NCBI GenBank assembly: GCA_943787425.1
Contig: CALSMJ010000003.1
Span: forward strand, 186,001-250,000
DNA from: an uncultured Pseudomonadales bacterium
GTDB taxonomy: Bacteria; Pseudomonadota; Gammaproteobacteria; Pseudomonadales; Azotimanducaceae
Length of the DNA stretch: 64,000 bases
Reading direction: 5' to 3'
Below are positions 57,659 to 64,000 of this stretch, piece after piece. Numbering within the stretch: the first letter of the stretch is position 1; the number at the start of each line of letters is the position of its first letter. Position numbers and translations under genes: made by a program. Under the pieces are notes generated by a model, which did not search any database, had not been told where the DNA came from, and was given only the letters and a program-made list of their open reading frames with translations.

Positions 57659-59959
57659 TTGAATCAAAAAGATCCCCATTCATCGCGAGAAGCTGAGCGC
57701 TATGCGAATCCGATTGCCAGCCGAGAATTTATTCTGTCGATGATCTCTGAGGCCGATCAGGCGCTCACAGCGCGTCAAATCGCGGGCCGGCTATCGCTTA
57801 CGTCTGCTGAGGACAAAAAGGCGCTCAAATCAAGGCTGGGCGCGATGCTTCGAAGTGGTCAGCTTGCCATGAATCAGCGCTCAGGCTTTCGCCTACCGAA
57901 TCCAGATGACATGCCAGAAGGTGTTGTCGAAGGCGTGATCTCCGCACATCCGGATGGATTTGGTTTTTTAATGGTGCCCGGTGAGGCGCCAGATATTTAT
58001 CTCAACCATCAGGTCATGCGGCGGGTGATGCATGGTGACACCGTATTGGCGCGCATTGGCCCGGGTCTGGCGGGCAGAAGGCCAGAAGCGGAGATCGAAA
58101 GGGTTCTGACCCGCGCTTTTACCAGCATAGCTGGCCGAATCAGGCTGAAACGCAAACAGATCCTACTCGAGCCGCTTTCTCGGAAAGTACATCAACCCAT
58201 TGTGCTCGAAAAAGATCCCGCCTTAACGCTTAAAAATGGCCAAATTGCGGTGGCAATCATTACCGATTACGGTGATCGCGGCGGTGGATTGAAAGGTCAG
58301 GTAGAGCGGGTGATTGCAGACGAGTTGACCCCAGAAATAGAAATTGAAGTCGTGCTAAAAAACCACGATCTCCCAAGGGTGTTTCCGGAGGACGTTGTCA
58401 AAGAGGCTGACGCCATTAAAATGCGCCTCGCGCCAGCAGACCTCAAGCACCGTGATGATTTACGCCATCTTCCGTTTGTGACCATCGATGGCTCGGATGC
58501 GCGGGATTTCGATGATGCGGTGTTTGCTCAAGTTAGCCCTCAAGGCTTTACATTGTGGGTTGCGATTGCCGATGTTGCGCATTACGTTCGCCCGGGACGG
58601 CCGCTGTATGATGAAGCCGTGAATCGGGGCACGAGTGTCTACTTTCCCCAGATGGTCATTCCCATGTTGCCAGAGAAGCTCAGCAATGGGTTGTGTTCTT
58701 TAAGACCGAATGAAGATCGCTTGGTGCTGGTATGCGAGATGTCCTTTGATGCATCGGGCCGCAGGCTCAGCTATCGCTTTAGTGAGGCTGTGATCGAATC
58801 GAAAGCGCGGTTGATTTACGAGGATGTCGCGCATTGGCTTGATCATAAGGCCGCGCCCTCAGAGCTTGCGCCGCCGATTCTTGAATCGCTCGAGGCGCTG
58901 CATCAAGTTTACCAAGTATTGCTGGCGCGTCGAGCTGAGCGGGGTGCGTTGGAAATTGAAACCCCTGAACTTCGGGTGCAATGGGATGACGCAGGCAGGC
59001 TGTCGAGCATGGGTCCGGCGCCGCGAACCGAGGCGCACAAGCTGATTGAGGAATGCATGTTAGCGGCGAATGTCGCAATGGCCGATTTTATCCAAGCGAC
59101 CAAAGGCGGCGGACTATATCGGGTCCATGACGAGCCCGATCCCGAAAGCGTGACGCGTTTAGCCAGTACCTTGGCACAGTTTGGGCTCGCGCTGGATGCG
59201 GACTTAGGGCGGGTGACAACGCAAGATTTCCAGAGAATTTTAGATGCCAGCCGCGGTCAGCCTGCGGCGGCGGCGCTGCAGATGCTGGTTTTGCGCTCAA
59301 TGAACCAAGCCATTTACACCCCAGAGCATCGTCCACACTTCGGTTTAAATTATCCGGGGTATGCGCATTTTACGTCGCCGATTCGTCGACTTGCTGATCT
59401 TGTGAACCATCAGTTGGTGAAATCCCAGCTTCGTAAGCGGGCGAAGCAGGCCCCGAGTGAATTAAAACCGGAGGCGCAAGCCTTGCTGACCGAGCTCGGC
59501 GAGCGGGCCAGCATGACCGAACGGCGGGCGGATGCGGCCGTCTATGAGGTGCTCGAGTGGTTGAAGTGCGAGTATTTAAAGCAGTTTCTGGGCGAAACCT
59601 TCGAGGGTGTGATTACAACGGCGGTTAAATTTGGCCTGTTCGTCACCCTTGAGCCGGTCATGGCTGAGGGCTTAATTCATATCAGCAATCTGAAACAGGA
59701 TCATTTTAAGTTTGATACAGCGCTCGGCGCCTTGGTGGGGACTCGCAGTCATCAAATTTTACGAATGGGCGATCGAGTGGTGGTGCAACTCGAGTCGGTC
59801 GACAGCAGCCTAGGGCAGGTCAGCCTTGCGTTAAAGGAACATCTGCCGCTGGCACGTAAAGGCCAGTCAGCTGGACGTCGAACGTCTGCGACAAGGCGTA
59901 AAAAAACAAAGCAGGTTGGGGACAAGAAACCAATAAAACGGGGCAAACGTGAGCGATAA
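57659..59959 (+). CDS. rnr: ribonuclease R
   Basis: 3'-5' exoribonuclease for structured RNA and for tmRNA-linked decay. It has 766 residues: N-terminal helix-turn-helix and cold-shock regions (REAERYANPIASREFIL; GVISAHPDGFGFLMV), the RNB catalytic domain with DGSDARDFDDAV (metal-binding Asp residues), HYVRPG, and LNYPGYAHFTSPIRR, then an S1 domain (GETFEGVITTAVKFGLFVTLE) and a basic tail. The start is TTG at 57659 with AGGAG six bases upstream; the longer frame would extend into the tRNA-Leu gene and is rejected. It overlaps rlmB by 11 bases. Confidence 0.95.
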   Translation: MNQKDPHSSREAERYANPIASREFILSMISEADQALTARQIAGRLSLTSAEDKKALKSRLGAMLRSGQLAMNQRSGFRLPNPDDMPEGVVEGVISAHPDGFGFLMVPGEAPDIYLNHQVMRRVMHGDTVLARIGPGLAGRRPEAEIERVLTRAFTSIAGRIRLKRKQILLEPLSRKVHQPIVLEKDPALTLKNGQIAVAIITDYGDRGGGLKGQVERVIADELTPEIEIEVVLKNHDLPRVFPEDVVKEADAIKMRLAPADLKHRDDLRHLPFVTIDGSDARDFDDAVFAQVSPQGFTLWVAIADVAHYVRPGRPLYDEAVNRGTSVYFPQMVIPMLPEKLSNGLCSLRPNEDRLVLVCEMSFDASGRRLSYRFSEAVIESKARLIYEDVAHWLDHKAAPSELAPPILESLEALHQVYQVLLARRAERGALEIETPELRVQWDDAGRLSSMGPAPRTEAHKLIEECMLAANVAMADFIQATKGGGLYRVHDEPDPESVTRLASTLAQFGLALDADLGRVTTQDFQRILDASRGQPAAAALQMLVLRSMNQAIYTPEHRPHFGLNYPGYAHFTSPIRRLADLVNHQLVKSQLRKRAKQAPSELKPEAQALLTELGERASMTERRADAAVYEVLEWLKCEYLKQFLGETFEGVITTAVKFGLFVTLEPVMAEGLIHISNLKQDHFKFDTALGALVGTRSHQILRMGDRVVVQLESVDSSLGQVSLALKEHLPLARKGQSAGRRTSATRRKKTKQVGDKKPIKRGKRER

Positions 59960-60686
59960 ATGGGTCTATGGGTTTCATGCCGTTGAACAGCAGCTGCTCA
60001 AAAGAGCGGTTGGAAAAGTTTATTTGCGCGACGGGCGCGGGGGCAAGCGCACAGAGTCTTTGATTACGCTGGCGGATGCCAGGTCGGTTGAGATTGAGTA
60101 TGTCGCCGACCTAGATGCGCTTTTGGGCGTTGGGGTCCAGCATCAGGGCATTGCCTTTTTAGGGTTTGATGCGCCACCCGAGCCGAGTCGTGTCCTAGAA
60201 ACCTTCTTGCAGCCAAAGCCGTCGCCCCGAACGCTTTTGGTATTAGATGGTGTAACGGATCCAGGCAATCTGGGTGCGTGCTTACGCAGTGCGGTGACTT
60301 TTGGCGTTGATGCGGTGGTGGTACCGAAGCACGGCTCAGCACCTTTGAACGCCGTTGTGATGAAACGCTCGGCTGGCGCGGCAGAGGTGGTCCCGGTTGT
60401 GGAGGTTGTCAATCTGTCCAGAAGTCTTCGTCAAATTAAAGAAGCTGGATTTTGGGTGGTTGGGACAGCCCTCGGCGCTGAGACGCAGCTACCCGATTTC
60501 AACTTCAATATGGATACGGCGCTCGTGATGGGCTCAGAAGGCGATGGTCTGCGGTTTAATACGCGTAAGCAATGCGATGTTCTGGTTGAAATACCCATGC
60601 AGGTGGCAGATTTTAATTTAAACGTGAGTGTCGCGACTGGCGTTAGCCTGTATGAGATTTTCAGACAGCGGCGACAAGCGCTTTAA
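59949..60686 (+). CDS. rlmB: 23S rRNA (guanosine(2251)-2'-O)-methyltransferase
   Basis: SPOUT methyltransferase that 2'-O-methylates G2251 in the P loop of 23S rRNA. It has 245 residues: N-terminal substrate-binding domain (YGFHAVEQQLL) and C-terminal SpoU domain with LDGVTDPGNLGACLRSA, KRSAGAAEVVPVV, VMGSEGDGLR and IPMQVADFNLNVSVATGVSLYE. The start is GTG at 59949 inside the end of rnr. rnr-rlmB is a conserved pair. Confidence 0.95.
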   Translation: MSDKWVYGFHAVEQQLLKRAVGKVYLRDGRGGKRTESLITLADARSVEIEYVADLDALLGVGVQHQGIAFLGFDAPPEPSRVLETFLQPKPSPRTLLVLDGVTDPGNLGACLRSAVTFGVDAVVVPKHGSAPLNAVVMKRSAGAAEVVPVVEVVNLSRSLRQIKEAGFWVVGTALGAETQLPDFNFNMDTALVMGSEGDGLRFNTRKQCDVLVEIPMQVADFNLNVSVATGVSLYEIFRQRRQAL

Positions 60687-60693
60687 CCCGTGT

Positions 60694-60722
60694 TTGCATC
60701 TTTTAGAGCAATTTCGTACACT
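60694..60722 (+). promoter_or_regulatory. sigma70 promoter of rpsF operon
   Basis: TTGCAT (60694-60699), 17-base spacer and TACACT (60717-60722), 8 bases after the rlmB stop and about 75 bases before the rpsF ATG. Confidence 0.65.
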
Positions 60723-60748
60723 GCGCGCCCTTAATTTCAATTAACTCC

Positions 60749-60777
60749 TTGCTGCACTGGGTTTGCCCGGGTAGCAA
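60749..60777 (+). promoter_or_regulatory. stem-loop in the rpsF leader
   Basis: TTGCT (60749-60753) pairs with AGCAA (60773-60777); inside, CTGGG pairs with CCCGG around a TTTG loop. It lies six bases ahead of the GAGAGGAG ribosome-binding site. S6:S18 complexes autoregulate rpsF operons through a leader stem-loop with a CCG element in many bacteria; a CCG occurs just after this stem. Assignment as that element is tentative. Confidence 0.35.
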
Positions 60778-60796
60778 TTACCGAGAGGAGATCTCT

Positions 60797-61246
60797 ATGC
60801 GGCATTATGAAGTCGTATTCATGGTACATCCTGGCCAGAGCGAACAGGTGTCAGGCATGATCGAACGTTATTCTAATTTGATTACCCAAGGCGGCGGTGC
60901 TGTCCATCGGGTCGAAGATTGGGGACGTCGGCAATTAGCGTATCCCATCAATAAGATTTTTAAGGCGCACTACGCCATGCTCAACATCGAGTGTGGTCTA
61001 GAAACCTTAGAAGAATTAAGTGATGCCTTCCGTTTTAATGATGCTGTGATTCGAAACATGATTATGAGCCGCAAGCAGGCTGATCAGGGTGATTCGCCCA
61101 TCATGAAGATCGAAAACGAAAGCAAAGAGCGTAAAGATCGAGAGGATAGTCGCAATGCACGTGCTGAAGCGAAAGCGGCAGAAACGGCAGCGCCGGCTGT
61201 TGCTCAGCCCGCAGAAGCGACCGTTGATGCCGGGCAAGGAGAATAA
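60797..61246 (+). CDS. rpsF: 30S ribosomal protein S6
   Basis: 149 residues. N-terminal [17 protein letters not shown] and the core [13 protein letters not shown] are typical. The C-terminus is an extended Ala/Glu/Lys-rich tail (about residues 105-149), like the glutamylated tails of other S6 proteins but without a Glu-Glu end. The start is the ATG at 60797 with GAGAGGAG upstream. It is followed two bases later by rpsR; priB, between them in E. coli, is absent. Confidence 0.97.
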   Translation: MRHYEVVFMVHPGQSEQVSGMIERYSNLITQGGGAVHRVEDWGRRQLAYPINKIFKAHYAMLNIECGLETLEELSDAFRFNDAVIRNMIMSRKQADQGDSPIMKIENESKERKDREDSRNARAEAKAAETAAPAVAQPAEATVDAGQGE

Positions 61247-61248
61247 CG

Positions 61249-61476
61249 ATGTCTAGATTTTTTAGAAGAAGAAAGTATTGTCGTTTTACCGCTGAAGGCA
61301 TTACCGAAGTTGATTACAAAGATGTTGAATTGCTGAAAGCCTACATTACTGAAACCGGTAAGATCGTCCCAAGTCGAATTACAGGGACGAAAGCAAAATA
61401 TCAACGTCAACTGGCGAAAGCGGTCAAGCGTGCTCGATATCTGGCATTGCTGCCCTATACAGACGCGCATAAGTAG
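61249..61476 (+). CDS. rpsR: 30S ribosomal protein S18
   Basis: 75 residues, nearly the E. coli sequence: [22 protein letters not shown], then [28 protein letters not shown]. It binds S6 on the small-subunit platform. It is in operon between rpsF and the DUF2232 gene. Confidence 0.98.
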   Translation: MSRFFRRRKYCRFTAEGITEVDYKDVELLKAYITETGKIVPSRITGTKAKYQRQLAKAVKRARYLALLPYTDAHK

Positions 61477-61494
61477 CGCGTTCAGAGGATTGTT

Positions 61495-62346
61495 GTGAGA
61501 GGGCTCGCCGCTTTTGTGATGCGAGGCCGGCTCCAAGCCAGCGGCGCCGCGGCTTTGGCATCTGCCTTACCACTTTTGAGCTGGCTCGGTGCGTCGATCG
61601 TTGCGTTGGTTGTGTTAAGGCGCGGCAATAAAGAAGGCCTCTTGGTATTTCTTTGGGCTTTCTTACCGCTGGTATTGGTGTATCAAGCCGGGGGTGACTC
61701 GAGCGGATTGATCGCGCTTTTGGGCGCCTTTGTGACGGCCATGGTGCTGAGAGGGTCGGTGTCCTGGGTGCTTACGCTGTACGCCGTCGTGATTGCGGCA
61801 GTGCTGGGCAGCTTGGTGTTTATGCAATTGTCAGAATCGATTCTGACAGCGTTCGTAGACTGGTATGTGGACGTCATGGGAAGTCTGGCGGCCGAGACAG
61901 GTGGACCAGGCGTGACGCCCGCTGCGGGACAACGTCAAGCGGTGAGTTACCTGGCTATGGGCCAGGGTTACATGATGGTGCTTGCGCTGATGCTGGCGCG
62001 TTGGTGGCAGAGTGTCTTATATAACCCGGGTGGTTTTAAGCAGGAGGTTCAGCAAACCCGCTTGTCGCCCAAGGCGAGTTTACCATTGGTGCTCGTCATA
62101 GCCGGATGCCTGATCACCGACGGTTTCGGAACTTGGGTCGGTGTGGCGAGTATCCCATTTGTGGTAATTGGTTCGGGTTTAGTGCATTGGATACTCGGTC
62201 GTCAAAACAGGTCCAATCAGTGGTACGTGATGTATTACGTCACCTTGGTGATGTTTTTTCAGTTAGCGTCGGCCGCATTAGTGGTGTTGGTGATAGCGGA
62301 CGGCTTTATAGATTTGAGACAACGAATACAGTCGAAAGAGGATTAA
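61495..62346 (+). CDS. DUF2232-type membrane protein
   Basis: 283 residues with about eight hydrophobic segments. Position between rpsR and rplI and topology match the DUF2232 membrane proteins found there in Pseudomonas and relatives. Function unknown; it may be a transporter-like component. The start is GTG at 61495 with AGAGGA six bases upstream. Confidence 0.8.
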   Translation: MRGLAAFVMRGRLQASGAAALASALPLLSWLGASIVALVVLRRGNKEGLLVFLWAFLPLVLVYQAGGDSSGLIALLGAFVTAMVLRGSVSWVLTLYAVVIAAVLGSLVFMQLSESILTAFVDWYVDVMGSLAAETGGPGVTPAAGQRQAVSYLAMGQGYMMVLALMLARWWQSVLYNPGGFKQEVQQTRLSPKASLPLVLVIAGCLITDGFGTWVGVASIPFVVIGSGLVHWILGRQNRSNQWYVMYYVTLVMFFQLASAALVVLVIADGFIDLRQRIQSKED

Positions 62347-62349
62347 GTT

Positions 62350-62811
62350 ATGGAAATTATCTTGTTAGAAAATGTTGCAAACCTAGGGGGCTTGGGCGAT
62401 CGAGTGAACGTAAAGCCAGGCTATGGTCGGAACTATCTTGTACCGCAAGGTAAAGCTGTGCCAGCAACGGCGATCAACATTGCAGAATTCGAATCCCGTC
62501 GCGCTGAATTGCAAAAAGAAGCCGATGCGCAACGTCACGCGGCTGAGACACGCGCTGCAAAAATTAATGCTTTGTCGATTCGTATCCTAGCCAATGCGGG
62601 TGAGGAAGGTAAATTGTTCGGCTCCGTTACCGTGCGCGATATCGCCGATGAAGCAACCGCCGCCGGGGTTGAAATAGATCGCAGTGAGGTTCGGCTGCCG
62701 AGTGGCCCGCTACGAGAAGTGGGAGAGTACCAGGTCGAAGTCTACTTGCACCCCGAAGTCAGCGCCCATGTCAATGTGGCGGTTGAGGCCGAGGAAGCGT
62801 TCACATCCTAA
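62350..62811 (+). CDS. rplI: 50S ribosomal protein L9
   Basis: 153 residues: N-terminal rRNA-binding domain with [36 protein letters not shown], a long connecting helix, and a C-terminal domain with [16 protein letters not shown] and [13 protein letters not shown]. It starts three bases after the DUF2232 stop. Confidence 0.98.
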   Translation: MEIILLENVANLGGLGDRVNVKPGYGRNYLVPQGKAVPATAINIAEFESRRAELQKEADAQRHAAETRAAKINALSIRILANAGEEGKLFGSVTVRDIADEATAAGVEIDRSEVRLPSGPLREVGEYQVEVYLHPEVSAHVNVAVEAEEAFTS

Positions 62812-62855
62812 GACCAATCCTTTAGTCTAAGGGACCCATCTTTAGAGAGTTCTCC

Positions 62856-64000
62856 TTGGCCATCGAACTGGATGATCATCAAAATCTGAAAGTCCCGCCT
62901 CATTCAATCGAGGCGGAGCGATCGGTTCTTGGCGGCTTGATGCTGGACAGCCAAGCCTGGGATCGGATCTCAACGCTCATTTCTGAAAACGATTTTTATC
63001 GCTCAGAGCACCGTCCAATCTTCCGAGCGATGCAATGGCTCGTCGGACAAAATAAACCGCTTGATATTGTGACCCTTGCTGAAACCCTTGAGCTCCATGG
63101 CGAGCTTGAATTGGTGGGTGGCCTCGCCTACCTGACGGATCTTGCAACGGGCACGCCAAGCGCCTCAAACGTTGCGGCTTACGCCGAGATTGTCCAAGAG
63201 CGCGCAACGGTGCGGAAGTTGATCAGCGTGGCGCACGACATCGCAGAAAGCGGCTTCAATCCGCAGGGTCGTGATAGCGCGCGGTTGATCGATGAGGCAG
63301 AAAGCAAAGTCTTCAAGATAGGCGATGAGCGCCCAAGTCATGGTGGCCCCGAGTCAGTGCGACCCTTGCTGGCCAAAGCCATTGAGAAAATTGACGAACT
63401 GTATCTGACCAAAGGCGCGTTGACGGGCATTAGCTCTGGTTTTCAAGACATTGATAACATCACCAGTGGTTTGCAGCCGTCTGATCTCGTGATTGTGGCC
63501 GGCCGTCCATCCATGGGCAAGACCGCCTTTATGATGAACATTGCGGAAAGTGCTGTTATCTCTGGCTCTAAACCGGTCGTTGTTTTCAGCCTGGAGATGC
63601 CGTCTAATTCGCTCATTATGCGGATGTTGTCGTCCTTAGGGCGCATCGATCAGAGTAAAATCCGGAATGGACAACTGGGCGATGATGACTGGCCTCGCCT
63701 GACGTCTGCCGTTACGTTGCTCAACGATAAGCCGTTGTTCGTTGATGATACGCCGGGGTTGACCCCAAATGAGATGCGATCTCGCAGCAGAAGAATTGTC
63801 CGCGAGCACGGCCCAATTGGCATGATCGTGGTAGATTATTTGCAGCTCATGCAGACGTCCGGCACACCAGAAAATCGCGCGACCGAAATCTCTGAAATTT
63901 CTCGATCGCTTAAGTCGATTGCGAAAGAGTTTGATTGTCCGGTCATTGCTGGGTCGCAGTTAAATCGAAGCCTTGAACAGCGTACAGACAAGCGGCCGAT
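62856..64000 (+). CDS. dnaB: replicative DNA helicase, 3' end cut off by window
   Basis: Hexameric 5'-3' helicase at the replication fork. About 381 residues are visible: N-terminal domain (VPPHSIEAERSVLGGLMLD), linker helix, and the RecA-type domain with Walker A AGRPSMGKTAFMMN, Walker B-like IVVDYLQLM and the GSQLNRSLEQRTDKRP segment. The start must be TTG at 62856, as no ATG or GTG lies in frame between it and an upstream stop; GAGAG is six bases upstream. rplI-dnaB is a conserved pairing. Confidence 0.95.
   Translation, partial: MAIELDDHQNLKVPPHSIEAERSVLGGLMLDSQAWDRISTLISENDFYRSEHRPIFRAMQWLVGQNKPLDIVTLAETLELHGELELVGGLAYLTDLATGTPSASNVAAYAEIVQERATVRKLISVAHDIAESGFNPQGRDSARLIDEAESKVFKIGDERPSHGGPESVRPLLAKAIEKIDELYLTKGALTGISSGFQDIDNITSGLQPSDLVIVAGRPSMGKTAFMMNIAESAVISGSKPVVVFSLEMPSNSLIMRMLSSLGRIDQSKIRNGQLGDDDWPRLTSAVTLLNDKPLFVDDTPGLTPNEMRSRSRRIVREHGPIGMIVVDYLQLMQTSGTPENRATEISEISRSLKSIAKEFDCPVIAGSQLNRSLEQRTDKRP

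Overview
This 64 kb window is a chromosomal core segment of a gammaproteobacterium. Gene order matches the conserved blocks of Pseudomonas and Escherichia: nnr-tsaE-amiC-mutL-miaA-hfq-hflX-hflK-hflC-yjeT-hisZ-purA, rnr-rlmB, rpsF-rpsR-(DUF2232)-rplI-dnaB, zapA-6S RNA-fau, rppH-ptsP-lgt, gcvTHP, parE-parC and efp-epmA. A hisZ between yjeT and purA, a DUF2232 protein between rpsR and rplI, and a MutL with an endonuclease motif point to a Pseudomonas/Oceanospirillales-like lineage rather than an enteric one. The genus cannot be fixed from the sequence. Genes are tightly packed, with many ATGA/GTGA overlaps, several convergent pairs whose stop codons overlap, and frequent TTG starts. I found no insertion sequence, prophage, CRISPR array, toxin-antitoxin pair or obvious genomic island.

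Layout. 1-6.1 kb: metK (truncated by the window edge) diverges from a carbon operon tkt-pgk-fba (Calvin-type class II aldolase), followed by opposite-strand rpiA. 6.4-10.3 kb: a minus-strand cluster (ZapB-like protein, zapA, 6S RNA, 5-formyltetrahydrofolate cyclo-ligase, a peptide deformylase) diverges from ygfB-ubiI. 10.4-14.8 kb: the glycine cleavage system gcvT-gcvH-gcvPA-gcvPB with a split P protein. 14.8-24.8 kb: HAD phosphatase, rppH-ptsP, a NRDE/TANGO2 protein, lgt-fabV, a class III nucleotide cyclase, hemE and argA. 24.9-30.9 kb: an orphan GspE/PilB-type ATPase and envelope genes (LpxL-type acyltransferase, waaA) with an ArsC-like reductase and an unassigned membrane protein. 30.9-42.4 kb: yqiB, parE, parC, a YtjB-like membrane protein, serB, efp, epmA, psd, orn and a frameshifted queG. 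42.4-57.4 kb: the nnr-to-purA superoperon, then an aldo/keto reductase and an Ldh2-family dehydrogenase. 57.5-64 kb: tRNA-Leu(CAG), rnr-rlmB, and rpsF-rpsR-DUF2232-rplI-dnaB, with dnaB cut by the window end.

The set is mostly housekeeping: central carbon and one-carbon metabolism, lipid A/Kdo and phospholipid synthesis, chromosome topology, translation and RNA turnover. I found no convincing undescribed multi-gene system. The observations most worth checking are: an Hfq whose near-invariant proximal-face His57 is Ser; a duplicated promoter/leader element upstream of waaA and 1.36 kb away beside lpxL, bracketing an unassigned membrane gene; a nucleotide cyclase with His at the transition-state Asn position; a one-base frameshift in queG; a tRNA-Leu gene and its strong promoter lying antisense in the leader of rnr; and four tail-to-tail gene pairs with overlapping ends.
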